The translations under genes and the position numbers were made by a program. From assembly GCA_002798195.1 (NCBI GenBank), contig NWQM01000001.1, positions 372,001 to 436,000 on the forward strand: a stretch of DNA of 64,000 nt, written 5' to 3'. The notes beneath the pieces were generated by a model. That model worked only from the letters and a program-made list of their open reading frames with translations. It made no database searches and was not told the DNA's origin. Positions within the stretch are counted from its first letter, which is position 1; every line of letters starts with the position of its first letter. Of this stretch, positions 53,034 through 61,207 are shown piece after piece. This DNA is from Lysobacteraceae bacterium NML03-0222. Lineage in GTDB: Bacteria; Pseudomonadota; Gammaproteobacteria; Xanthomonadales; Xanthomonadaceae.

Positions 53034-53795
53034 TCAGCCTGTCCTCGGCGTGCCTTGAACAAGCGCTTGGCCAAACGGCAGCAGTTGCAGTTGCCCGCCT
53101 GTAGCGCGGGCATAAAAGAAGCCTTCGCCATACCAGTCGCCCAGCACGATGCGCTGGCGGCCTTGGCCTTCATCATGGATGGCCGGGCGGTGGGTATGGC
53201 CGTGAATCATGTGGCGGATGCCAAAACGCTCGAAATTGGCCTTCACGGTGGCTGGACTGACATCGGTAATCGCCTCGGCACTGCCATGGGCTTGCAGTTC
53301 GCCATAGCGGGCGCGGCTGGCCTGGCGCGCCTGCTGGGCAAACGCCAAGCGTGCAGCCAGCGGCTGGGCAAGAAAATTTGCCCGCCAGGCCGGGTTGCGG
53401 CTCATGGTGCGGAATTGCTGATAGGCCGTATCGTCGGTGCACAGCAAGTCGCCATGTCCCAGCAAGATGGGCATGCCCTGCACCATAATCACCGCCGGGT
53501 CAGGCAGCAGGCGCATCCGGCAACGTCGGGCGTAATCTTCGTCCAGCAGGAAATCACGGTTGCCGTGGATGAAATACAGTGCCGTGCCACGCGCAGCGGT
53601 TTGCCGCAATAGCTCGGCCACTTCCGCGCCGGTAGCGCTGGGGTCGTCATCGCCTACCCAGGCTTCGAACAAGTCGCCCAGGATATAAAGCGCGCGGGCA
53701 TGAGACGCTTCTTCATGCAGAAAGTGGCGAAACAGCGCGGTGGTTTCGGGGCGGGCATCTTCCAGATGCAGGTCGGAAATGAAGAAAGAAGTCAT
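53034..53795 (-). CDS. lpxH: UDP-2,3-diacylglucosamine diphosphatase
   Basis: A 253-residue calcineurin-like hydrolase that makes lipid X in lipid A synthesis. Metal-binding motifs in order are FISDLHL, ILGDLFEAWVGDDD, FIHGNRDFLL, ILLGHGDLLCTDD and MIHGHTHRPA. The start ATG 53795 begins MTSFFISDLHLED; the longer frame upstream is not supported. It is convergent with recR and divergent from gltX. Confidence 0.95.
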   Translation of the reverse strand: MTSFFISDLHLEDARPETTALFRHFLHEEASHARALYILGDLFEAWVGDDDPSATGAEVAELLRQTAARGTALYFIHGNRDFLLDEDYARRCRMRLLPDPAVIMVQGMPILLGHGDLLCTDDTAYQQFRTMSRNPAWRANFLAQPLAARLAFAQQARQASRARYGELQAHGSAEAITDVSPATVKANFERFGIRHMIHGHTHRPAIHDEGQGRQRIVLGDWYGEGFFYARATGGQLQLLPFGQALVQGTPRTG

Positions 53796-53850
53796 GCCGG
53801 CATTGTAAGTGCAGCTAAAATGCCCGGCCTGTTTTGTACAAGACCTTGCC

Positions 53851-55251
53851 ATGACCATCCGTACCCGCTTCGCGCCTTCTCCCACTGGCTATCTGCATAT
53901 TGGCGGTGCCCGTACCGCCTTATATTGCTGGCTGGCTGCGCGCCGCGCCGGGGGGCAGTTCGTACTGCGCATCGAGGATACCGACCGTGAGCGCAGCACC
54001 CAGGCGGCGATTGATGCCATTTTGCAGGCGATGGACTGGCTGGGGCTTTCTTATGACGAAGGTCCGATTTATCAAACGCAGCGCCTTGAGCGCTACAAGC
54101 AAGTGGCCGAGCAGCTGGTAGCCGAGGGCAAGGCCTATTACGCCTACGAAAGCCGCGAAGAACTCGACGCCATGCGTGAGGCGGCGATGGCTGCTGGCGA
54201 GAAGCCGCGCTATCGCGGCAAATACCGGGATGAAAATGCGCCCTGGCGTGATGACCCCAACCGGGTGATTCGCTTCCGCAACCCGGACAGTGGCAGCGTG
54301 GTATTCGATGACCTGGTGAAAGGCCGCATCGAATGGCAGAACAGCGAGCTGGATGATTTGGTGATTTTCCGCCCCGATGGCTACGCCACTTACAACTTCG
54401 CGGTGGTGGTGGACGATATGGACATGGGCATCACCCATGTGGTGCGCGGCGATGACCATGTCAACAATACGCCCCGGCAAATCAACCTGTATCAGGCGCT
54501 CGGCAAAACCCCGCCGGCATTTGCGCATCTGCCGATGATTCTGGATGAGGCCGGCGCCAAGCTCAGCAAGCGCACCGGCGCGGCTGATGTGATGCAGTAC
54601 CGCGATGCCGGCTATCTGCCGCATGCGCTGCTGAACTATCTGGTGCGTCTGGGCTGGTCGCATGGCGATCAGGAAATCTTCACCATGGACGAAATGGTGG
54701 CACTGTTTGACCTCAAGGATGTCAATGCCAAGGCCTCGCGTCTGGATGCGGCCAAGCTCGGTTGGCTCAACCAGCAATATCTGAAGAACGATGCGCCCGA
54801 AGATGTCGCCCGGCACCTGCTTTGGCATCTCCAGCAATGTGGTTATGACCTGCAGCAAGGCCCGGCGCCCAAGGACGTGGTCATCGCCCTGCGTGAGCGG
54901 GTGCAGACCTTGAAGGACATGGCCGAGAAGGCCGCAGTCTGGTACCAGCCATTGAGCGAATACGATGAGACGGCAGTTGCCAAGCACTTGGTGGAAAGCG
55001 CGCGGGCGCCGCTGACCGCGGTGCGCGAGCAATTGGCAGCGCTGAGCGACTGGCAGCAAGAAGCGGTGGCTGCGGCGCTCAAGGCCACCGCAGCAGAGCT
55101 GGGGCTTGGCATGGGCAAGATTGCCCCGGCACTGCGGGTCGCCATTACCGGCACCCAGGTCAGCCCGGATATCTCGCATACCGTGTATCTGGCAGGTCAG
55201 GCCGAGGCGCTGCGCCGGATTGATGCGGCGCTGGCCAAAATCCCGGCTTGA
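53851..55251 (+). CDS. gltX: glutamate--tRNA ligase
   Basis: A 466-residue class I synthetase. The HIGH-type motif is PSPTGYLHIGGARTALY, the KMSKS-type motif is GAKLSKRTGAADV, and FVLRIEDTDRERS is conserved. The anticodon-binding domain fills the last third. MTIRTRFAPSPTG is the family start. The zinc-finger cysteines of some bacterial forms are absent, as in many relatives. The Zur-like gene follows closely. Confidence 0.96.
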   Translation: MTIRTRFAPSPTGYLHIGGARTALYCWLAARRAGGQFVLRIEDTDRERSTQAAIDAILQAMDWLGLSYDEGPIYQTQRLERYKQVAEQLVAEGKAYYAYESREELDAMREAAMAAGEKPRYRGKYRDENAPWRDDPNRVIRFRNPDSGSVVFDDLVKGRIEWQNSELDDLVIFRPDGYATYNFAVVVDDMDMGITHVVRGDDHVNNTPRQINLYQALGKTPPAFAHLPMILDEAGAKLSKRTGAADVMQYRDAGYLPHALLNYLVRLGWSHGDQEIFTMDEMVALFDLKDVNAKASRLDAAKLGWLNQQYLKNDAPEDVARHLLWHLQQCGYDLQQGPAPKDVVIALRERVQTLKDMAEKAAVWYQPLSEYDETAVAKHLVESARAPLTAVREQLAALSDWQQEAVAAALKATAAELGLGMGKIAPALRVAITGTQVSPDISHTVYLAGQAEALRRIDAALAKIPA

Positions 55252-55283
55252 GTCACCGGACAGCTCACGGCATTATGCTTGGC

Positions 55284-55775
55284 ATGAGCCAGACGCATCT
55301 GCACTGCACTTCGCCCGAGCATCATGTCCATGACGCGGCGGACTTCATCGCCGCCGTTGAGCGCGCCTGTACGCAGCGCGGCCTGCGGCTGACGCCGATC
55401 CGGGCGCATGTGCTGCGCCTGATTGCCGAAGAAACCGGTCAGCCCATCAAGGCTTACGACCTGCTGGAGAAAGTGCGTCTAAGCGATGGTCCCGGCGCTG
55501 TCGCCCCGCCTACGGTGTATCGCGCACTGGATTTTTTGATGATGAACGGCTTTGTGCACAAGCTCGAATCCATCAATGCTTTTGTCGCCTGTCATCATCC
55601 CGATAGCGCGCAACATTCGGTGCCGTTCCTGATTTGCAGCCGCTGCCACCGCGCCGTGGAAATGGAAGATGCCGAAATCGTCACGGTGCTGGAGTCGCGT
55701 GCCCGCGCGTTGGGCTTCATGCCGCAGCGGCAAGTGCTGGAAGTCCACGGCCTGTGTGAGCGCTGCGCCAACTGA
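55284..55775 (+). CDS. zur: Fur family regulator, Zur-like
   Basis: A 163-residue metal-dependent repressor. The winged HTH contains RGLRLTPIRAHVLRLIAEE and PPTVYRALDFLMMNGFVHKL. The dimer domain has metal-site cysteines in LICSRCHRAVEME and LCERCAN. The histidine-rich N-terminus (HLHCTSPEHHVHDA) and VHKLESINAFVACHHP favour Zur (zinc) over Fur. An ATG at 55275 is an alternative start. It could regulate zinc uptake genes and, indirectly, the balance with czcCBA. Confidence 0.85.
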   Translation: MSQTHLHCTSPEHHVHDAADFIAAVERACTQRGLRLTPIRAHVLRLIAEETGQPIKAYDLLEKVRLSDGPGAVAPPTVYRALDFLMMNGFVHKLESINAFVACHHPDSAQHSVPFLICSRCHRAVEMEDAEIVTVLESRARALGFMPQRQVLEVHGLCERCAN

Positions 55776-55857
55776 GCGTTGCACAGGCGCATGAGTTCGC
55801 TGCAATCAAGCTTCCAATTTGCCGAACTATCGGTTCCTGCTGCGCTTGAGGCTTGAC

Positions 55858-56427
55858 TCAGCCATGACGGCGCTGATGGTTCCAGAGCACTTCGCCATGG
55901 CCGCTGGCGCGCGCCAGGATGCGGGAGAGTACGAACATCAGGTCGGAGAGGCGGTTCAGATAGCGCAGGGCTTGTGGGCGGATGCTTTCCCCCCGTGAAA
56001 GCGCCACGCAAAGCCGTTCGGCGCGGCGCACCACGGTACGCGCCAGATGGCAGCGCGCTGCTGCTTCGCCACCGCCGGGCAGGATGAAATCCTTGAGTGG
56101 CGGCAGGCTGTCGTTGTAGTGGTCAAGCTGCTGTTCCAACTGCTCAATGTCGGCATCGAAGATGGCGGCGTGACCGGGGATGCACAGCTCTCCGCCGAGG
56201 TCGAATAATTGATGCTGGATGGAAATCAGCAGCGGGCGCACGCCAAGGCTGGCGCCATCATCAGGAAAATCGCAGGCAAGAATCAGGCCAATGCAGGCAT
56301 TGGCCTCGTCCACCGTGCCGTAAGCCTCAACGCGCAGGGACTCTTTGGGTACCCGGCTGCCATCGCCAAGGCCGGTGCTGCCATCGTCGCCGGTGCGGGT
56401 ATAGATTTTGGAAAGCCGGTTGCCCAT
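55858..56427 (-). CDS. PduO-type ATP:cob(I)alamin adenosyltransferase
   Basis: A 189-residue enzyme that adds the adenosyl group to cobalamin to make coenzyme B12. The N-terminus KIYTRTGDDGSTGLGDGSRV is the PduO/MMAB ATP-binding signature, and the C-terminal helices include RTVVRRAERLCVAL and LRYLNRLSDLMFVLSRILA. It is encoded with the BtuM-like gene immediately upstream (one base between the start here and the BtuM-like stop), so uptake and activation of B12 look cotranscribed. Confidence 0.93.
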   Translation of the reverse strand: MGNRLSKIYTRTGDDGSTGLGDGSRVPKESLRVEAYGTVDEANACIGLILACDFPDDGASLGVRPLLISIQHQLFDLGGELCIPGHAAIFDADIEQLEQQLDHYNDSLPPLKDFILPGGGEAAARCHLARTVVRRAERLCVALSRGESIRPQALRYLNRLSDLMFVLSRILARASGHGEVLWNHQRRHG

Positions 56428-56428
56428 T

Positions 56429-57025
56429 TCAGACCCTTGCCGTTTGCGTGTACTGATTGATGGCCGAGAAAGCCGCAGCAATGATGGCCGCGATGGCGAC
56501 ATACATGGCGGTGGTTTGCAGATATGGCCACAACCAGGTGCTGTAGTTGTTCAGCCAGCCGCTGAAGGTCTTATTGGCGACCGAATCGCTCAGCCAGTAG
56601 AAGCTGCCCTGCGAGATGAGCTGGCACAGCGCGACCGAAACCAACAGGCTGATGGCGCCCTTGATGATGTGATTGGTTCCCTTGCCGCCGCCCTGCTTTG
56701 CCAGCCACTGACCACCTGCCCACAGGCAGAAGTAGGCCGGAATCAGCATCCAGTAGGCGATGGAGACACAGTAGTGCTGCCAGAAGCTGATACCCTGGCC
56801 ACTGATAACCCAAATATCCACCGCAATGGCCAGCAGCATCAACAGCGGGAATGCCCAGGCGGTGAAGCGCCGCAGGGCATAGCCGCCGATGAAAAAGGCT
56901 GCCCAGGAGCCATCAGGCAGCGCATCGAAATGATTGAGCCGGGTCACGGCCATGAAGGCGATAAGCGCCATCAGGACGGATAGTTCGCTGCGGCGCATGC
57001 GGGGAGTGGCTGTCATGGCGGGCAT
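56429..57025 (-). CDS. btuM: BtuM-like cobalamin transporter (solitary ECF S-component type)
   Basis: A 198-residue membrane protein with about six hydrophobic segments. DGSWAAFFIGGYALRRF, AIAVDIWVISGQGISFWQHY and CVSIAYWMLIPAYF resemble BtuM of Thiobacillus denitrificans, a stand-alone vitamin B12 importer that binds cobalt and removes cyanide through one conserved cysteine (Cys80 as I recall). Here the single candidate is C86 (C83 from the ATG at 57016), in the matching place. The neighbouring adenosyltransferase gene strongly supports a B12 role. It starts 62 bases from ubiH, leaving no space for a cobalamin riboswitch. The family call rests on motif memory and context. Confidence 0.65.
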   Translation of the reverse strand: MPAMTATPRMRRSELSVLMALIAFMAVTRLNHFDALPDGSWAAFFIGGYALRRFTAWAFPLLMLLAIAVDIWVISGQGISFWQHYCVSIAYWMLIPAYFCLWAGGQWLAKQGGGKGTNHIIKGAISLLVSVALCQLISQGSFYWLSDSVANKTFSGWLNNYSTWLWPYLQTTAMYVAIAAIIAAAFSAINQYTQTARV

Positions 57026-57087
57026 GGGATGGGCTGGGAATGCGTCGATATTATCGGATTGGGACACAAGCGGCTTAAAATCCGCGC

Positions 57088-58290
57088 ATGGAAAAACAGC
57101 ATGATGTGGTGATTGTTGGTGGCGGATTGGTGGGTTCGAGTCTTGCCATCGCACTGGAGTCCAGCGGTCTTGATGTCGCCTTTGTCGAGGCCGCGCCTGC
57201 GGGCGAGCTGCCGCCGGTATTTGACGAGCGCAATTTGAGCTTTGCCGAAACCACCTGCCAGGCGCTGGCGCGGCTCGGTATCTGGCAGCATTTGCGCAGT
57301 GCCTCGCCCATTCGTCGCATCCACACCACGCGCCGTGGAGATTTTGGCAAGGTCGTGATGGCAGCGCGCGAGTATGGGCGCGAAGCCTTCGGTCATGTGG
57401 TGACCGCCAGCGATTTTGGTCAGGCACTGGAAACACGCATCGCCCAAGTCGGCAATCTTCAGCGCTATCGTCCGGCGCGCTTTGTGGGTAGCTGGCTTGC
57501 TGCAAACGGTCTGCGACAGCTGGAAATCGAGTCGGGCGGTGAGCGGCAGCGTGTGCAGGCGCGTCTTCTGGTCGGTGCCGACGGTATGCAAAGCGCAGTG
57601 CGACAGGCGCTGGGCATTGCCGCCGAGCAATATGATTATCAGCAGGTGCTGTTTGTTTGCCGGGTGCGTACCTCGCGTCCGCCTGATGGTACGGCCTGGG
57701 AGCGTTTGGGTGAGCATGGCCCCACGGCGCTGCTGCCGCGCCTTGACCGCCATTATGGGCTGGTGCATGGCGTGGCCGCCGATGAGGCCGATACGGTTGC
57801 AGCGCTGGATGAGGCGGCTTGGCTTACCCGCCTGCAAGAGGCCTTTGGCTGGCGCGCCGGGCGTTTTCTCGCCTCCGGTGCACGCAGCCGTTATCCGATG
57901 CTGCGCGTGGTCGCCGAGCGTCTGATGGCGCCGCGCGCAGTGTTGCTGGGCAATGCGGCGCAGAGCATCCATCCGCTGGGGGCGCAAGGCTTCAATCTTG
58001 GCCTGCGCGATGCGCTGACCTTGGTGGAAGAAATCGGCCGACACGGCCTGGATACGCCGCAGCTTTTGGAAACATATGCCGAGCGTCGCCGGCAAGATCG
58101 CGAGCGCACCCTGTCTTTTTCCGACGGCATGGCAAAAATCAGTGCCAATCCGGGGCTGGGCGTGAGCCTGATGCGCAGCATCGGCATGGGTATTTTGGCC
58201 AATACGCCCGGGCTACGCGGCCAACTGGCGGCAGGCGGTATGGGCTATCGCGGTGATTTGCCGGAACTGTGCCGGGAGGTGATGCAATGA
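57088..58290 (+). CDS. ubiH: 2-octaprenyl-6-methoxyphenol hydroxylase (UbiH)
   Basis: A 400-residue FAD monooxygenase of ubiquinone synthesis. The N-terminal FAD motif is DVVIVGGGLVGSSLAIALE, the DG motif is LLVGADGMQSAVRQALG, and the second FAD motif is VLLGNAAQSIHPLGAQGFNL with N in place of the usual GD aspartate, as is common in UbiH. HPLGAQGFNLGLRDALTL fits UbiH. It overlaps ubiI by four bases. Confidence 0.92.
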   Translation: MEKQHDVVIVGGGLVGSSLAIALESSGLDVAFVEAAPAGELPPVFDERNLSFAETTCQALARLGIWQHLRSASPIRRIHTTRRGDFGKVVMAAREYGREAFGHVVTASDFGQALETRIAQVGNLQRYRPARFVGSWLAANGLRQLEIESGGERQRVQARLLVGADGMQSAVRQALGIAAEQYDYQQVLFVCRVRTSRPPDGTAWERLGEHGPTALLPRLDRHYGLVHGVAADEADTVAALDEAAWLTRLQEAFGWRAGRFLASGARSRYPMLRVVAERLMAPRAVLLGNAAQSIHPLGAQGFNLGLRDALTLVEEIGRHGLDTPQLLETYAERRRQDRERTLSFSDGMAKISANPGLGVSLMRSIGMGILANTPGLRGQLAAGGMGYRGDLPELCREVMQ

Positions 58291-59474
58291 GCCGTCGCAT
58301 GAGGCGTGATGTCATCGTCGTGGGTGCGGGCGTGGTGGGCGCTGCCTGCGCGCTTGCGCTCGCCCGCGCAGGCCTTGAGGTGGCATTGGTCGAGGCGGGT
58401 ACACCGGCACGCTTTTCCGTGCAAGATCGTGACCTGCGAGTCTATGCGCTGGCGCCGGACAATGCCGCCTTGCTGGATGAAATAGGCGTATGGCAGGAGA
58501 TCTGCAAAACGCGCGCGCAGCCCTATCGCAAGATGTGGGTCAGCGATGCGGCACGCCCGGATACGCTGATTTTTTCTGCCGATGATTTTGCCCGCCGGGA
58601 ACTGGGCTGGATTGTGGAAAACAATCTACTGGCCGATCGGCTGTGGCAGGGTGCACAGGAAGCTGGGGTGGAAACCTTGAGTGATGCCCGCATCAGCGGC
58701 TTCGAGCCGCTGGCCGATGGCATCCGGCTCACGCTTGCAAGTGGCGAAACCTTGGATGCGCGCTTGGTGGTAGCGGCCGATGGCGCCAATTCCCGATTGC
58801 GCGAGCTCGCCAGCATCCCTGTATCCGAACACGACTACCAACAGCGGGGGGTGGTGGCTTATGTGCAGCTTGAAAAGCCGCATCAGCACACCGCCTGGCA
58901 ACGCTTTTTGCCGACCGGGCCATTGGCCTTTTTGCCTTGCGATGATGAGCGGCTGTGCTCCATCGTCTGGAGCCTGCCCAATGACGAAGCCGAGCGCGTC
59001 CTGGCACTGGACGAGGATGCCTTTGCCCTGGAGCTTGCTCATGCATTTGCCGGGCGTTTCGGGCAAATCAGGCTTGCTTCCAAACGGGTGGCGTTTCCGC
59101 TCAAGCGGCGGCTGGCTGCGCAGCAATGCCAGGGGCGCTTGTTGCTGATGGGGGATGCCGCGCATGCCGTGCATCCGCTGGCCGGGCAGGGCGTGAACCT
59201 GGGGCTGCGCGATGTGGCCGTGCTTTATCGAAGCGTCAAGCGTGCGCGGGCAAAAGGCGCCGATTTTGCTTCCAGCGCCCGCCTGCAACGCTGGGCGCGC
59301 GAGCGCCGCAGCGACAATGTGCTTTCCAGCTACGCCTTTGAAGCCATCAACCGGGTGTATTCCAACGACAGCCTGCCACTGACCCTGCTGCGCGGGCGCG
59401 CGCTGGGCATCGCCGATGCGATTGCACCACTGCGGCATGCCCTGTGGCGACATGCCGCCGGGATCGCGGCTTGA
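58287..59474 (+). CDS. ubiI: UbiI-type ubiquinone hydroxylase (VisC family)
   Basis: A 395-residue FAD monooxygenase, paralogue of UbiH. It has FAD motif VIVVGAGVVGAACALALARA, DG motif LVVAADGANSRLRELA and GD motif LLLMGDAAHAVHPLAGQGVN. HPLAGQGVNLGLRDV is the UbiI/UbiF form. Paired with ubiH by an ATGA overlap, it probably hydroxylates the C5 position, although C6 activity cannot be excluded. The UbiM-like protein at 26.6 kb could supply the third activity. Confidence 0.88.
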   Translation: MSRRMRRDVIVVGAGVVGAACALALARAGLEVALVEAGTPARFSVQDRDLRVYALAPDNAALLDEIGVWQEICKTRAQPYRKMWVSDAARPDTLIFSADDFARRELGWIVENNLLADRLWQGAQEAGVETLSDARISGFEPLADGIRLTLASGETLDARLVVAADGANSRLRELASIPVSEHDYQQRGVVAYVQLEKPHQHTAWQRFLPTGPLAFLPCDDERLCSIVWSLPNDEAERVLALDEDAFALELAHAFAGRFGQIRLASKRVAFPLKRRLAAQQCQGRLLLMGDAAHAVHPLAGQGVNLGLRDVAVLYRSVKRARAKGADFASSARLQRWARERRSDNVLSSYAFEAINRVYSNDSLPLTLLRGRALGIADAIAPLRHALWRHAAGIAA

Positions 59475-59504
59475 GGCAGAAGCAAATGATGGTCAGCGGC
59501 GCAT

Positions 59505-59527
59505 CGCGCATCGGTTGGTGATGCGCG
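59505..59527. terminator. Hairpin between convergent ubiI and psd
   Basis: CGCGCATC (59505-59512) pairs perfectly with GATGCGCG (59520-59527) with a 7-base loop, followed by TTTGCG. It lies in the 62 bases between the two stops. Confidence 0.5.
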
Positions 59528-59536
59528 TTTGCGTAG

Positions 59537-60379
59537 TCAAGCCAGACGTGCCAGCGCCTGCCCCAGACGTACCGGAGTTTGCGCTTGCAGGGCGGGGTTG
59601 AGGGTGGCCACGCCCGGTGGCAGCAGGGTGATGACGGTGGAGCCGTAGTTGAAGCGTGCCATTTCGGCAAAGCGTGTTAGCTGGATGTTCTGGTCGCGGT
59701 AGTCCTTGCGGGTGATGCGCTCGGCATAGGCGGGGATTTCCACGCCGCTCCAGACCGTTTCCACGCCCGAAACCAGGAGTGCGCCGACCATTACCTGCGC
59801 CATCGGGCCGAAGGCGGTTTCAAAATGGCAGACTAGGCGCTCGTTGCGGGCAAACAGGCGTGGCACGTTGGCCACCGCATCGGTGCCGACTGAAAACAGC
59901 CTGCCGGGCACATGCACGGTTTCCACAAGACGGCCATCGCAGGGCATGTGCACGCGGTGATAATCGCGCGGCGAGAGATAGACGGTAGCGAACAGACCGT
60001 TTGCGTAGGGTTCGGCTGCACTGGCATCGCCCAGCAGCTCGGCAGTGGTAAACGCTTGCCCCTTGGCCTGGAAGATGCGGCCATTTTCAATCGCGCCGCA
60101 TTGGCTGATATGACCGTCGGCAGGCATCAGAAGGGTCTTGGGGTCAGCATCCGGGACGCGGGCGCCGGGCTTCAACGCGCGGGTGAAAAACGCATTGAAG
60201 CTGGGGTAGGCGTTGGCATCGGGTTCGGCGGCTTCCTGCATGTTGACGGCGAATTTGTCGATCACCGTATCAATCAGGCGCTGCTTGATGGCCGGGTTTT
60301 GCGAGTACGCCAGGCGACGCGCCATTGAGGAGAGCAGGCGATGCGGCAGGATATAGGTCAGTTGCGTGATGAGGCTCAT
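59537..60379 (-). CDS. psd: phosphatidylserine decarboxylase proenzyme
   Basis: A 280-residue membrane-associated enzyme that forms phosphatidylethanolamine. It matures by self-cleavage at a Gly-Ser bond to give a pyruvoyl group. The motif here is RFNYGSTVITLLPPG: most relatives have LGST, so the residue before Gly is Tyr, but the Gly-Ser-Thr is intact. The triad Asp is in MPADGH and the His in YHRVHMP. It overlaps the SCO gene stop by four bases. Confidence 0.93.
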   Translation of the reverse strand: MSLITQLTYILPHRLLSSMARRLAYSQNPAIKQRLIDTVIDKFAVNMQEAAEPDANAYPSFNAFFTRALKPGARVPDADPKTLLMPADGHISQCGAIENGRIFQAKGQAFTTAELLGDASAAEPYANGLFATVYLSPRDYHRVHMPCDGRLVETVHVPGRLFSVGTDAVANVPRLFARNERLVCHFETAFGPMAQVMVGALLVSGVETVWSGVEIPAYAERITRKDYRDQNIQLTRFAEMARFNYGSTVITLLPPGVATLNPALQAQTPVRLGQALARLA

Positions 60380-61032
60380 GGCAGGTTCTGGCTTAAAAGA
60401 ATGAAATCGCGAGCAATCTTGTCCGGATCAAAGCTGTGGCTTTGCGGGTCGGGCTGAATCACGCCCGCCATCTGGCCATCGGGATTGATGACGGCAAGTG
60501 CGGCCGAATGGTCAACAGCATAGACCTGCGGGTGCTGGGGATTGTTGGGCGGCTGCTTCATGAAGACCAGCGACAGGCTGCGGGCAAAGCGCTGCAGCGC
60601 GGCCAGATCGCCGGTGGCGGCGATGGTATCGGCATGGAAGGCATGGGCATAGCGGCCAGTATGCGCCGGGCTGTCGCGTTCGGGGTCCACGGAAACAAAC
60701 AGCACGCGCGGGCGGGTGGTTTCAGGCAGTGCCTGCCATTGTTTCTGCGCCTGACGCAGCTCGGCAAGCGTGGTGGGGCAGACATCCGGGCAGTGCGTGA
60801 AACCGATGAATACCAGTGTCCAGTGGCCTTTGAGGGCATCCAAGGTAAGCGGACTGCCATCATGGCGCAGCAAATCAAAAGGCGGTAGCGGGCGAGGGGT
60901 TGCGAAACATTGCAGGACTTCGGTAGGCGGACAACTGGAGCTGGGTGCTGTGTTGAACACTTTGAAGCCGACGAAAATACCGGCTAGCGCCGCGGCCAGT
61001 GCCAGCACGATCAGGGAGGTGCGGTTGAGCAT
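60376..61032 (-). CDS. SCO1/SenC family copper chaperone
   Basis: A 218-residue membrane-anchored thioredoxin-fold protein that helps build the CuA centre of cytochrome c oxidase. One N-terminal membrane segment (about 7-27) is followed by FTHCPDVCPTTLAEL with copper ligands C81 and C85, and a later His in YAVDHSAALAV. The start codon is directly preceded by nine CTGACCC units (minus strand), so no normal ribosome binding site is visible. It is coupled to psd. PCuAC at 13.4 kb is the likely partner. Confidence 0.9.
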   Translation of the reverse strand: MLNRTSLIVLALAAALAGIFVGFKVFNTAPSSSCPPTEVLQCFATPRPLPPFDLLRHDGSPLTLDALKGHWTLVFIGFTHCPDVCPTTLAELRQAQKQWQALPETTRPRVLFVSVDPERDSPAHTGRYAHAFHADTIAATGDLAALQRFARSLSLVFMKQPPNNPQHPQVYAVDHSAALAVINPDGQMAGVIQPDPQSHSFDPDKIARDFILLSQNLP

Positions 61033-61095
61033 GGGTCAGGGGTCAGGGGTCAGGGGTCAGGGGTCAGGGGTCAGGGGTCAGGGGTCAGGGGTCAG
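61033..61095. repeat. Nine perfect copies of the heptamer GGGTCAG
   Basis: A pure 7-bp tandem repeat of 63 bases starting immediately beside the SCO start codon and lying in the SCO-prmB intergenic region. There is no spacer structure, so it is not CRISPR. Copy number could change by slippage. In the SCO frame the repeat contains stop codons, so it alters only leader length, promoter spacing or ribosome access. A read-through frame on the plus strand exists but is not a credible gene. Confidence 0.95.
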
Positions 61096-61207
61096 GGAAA
61101 GCATCGACAGCGGGGCTTGGCTGTCAAGTGCTTTTGCTTTGCGCAATCCCCATTGCCAACTCCCGGCTCTATACTTTCGCACCGCCCCCAATGCCTTGAT
61201 TGATACC

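Noticed and set aside
57016..57087. Cobalamin riboswitch before the BtuM-like gene
   Set aside because: Only 62 bases separate it from the divergent ubiH start, far too short for a B12 riboswitch.
61033..61095. CRISPR array
   Set aside because: The units are contiguous 7-mers with no spacers; it is a microsatellite.
61033..61207. N-terminal extension of PrmB through the 7-bp repeat
   Set aside because: The frame is open but encodes a repetitive GQGSGVR tract unlike any PrmB; the family start fits GTG 61208.
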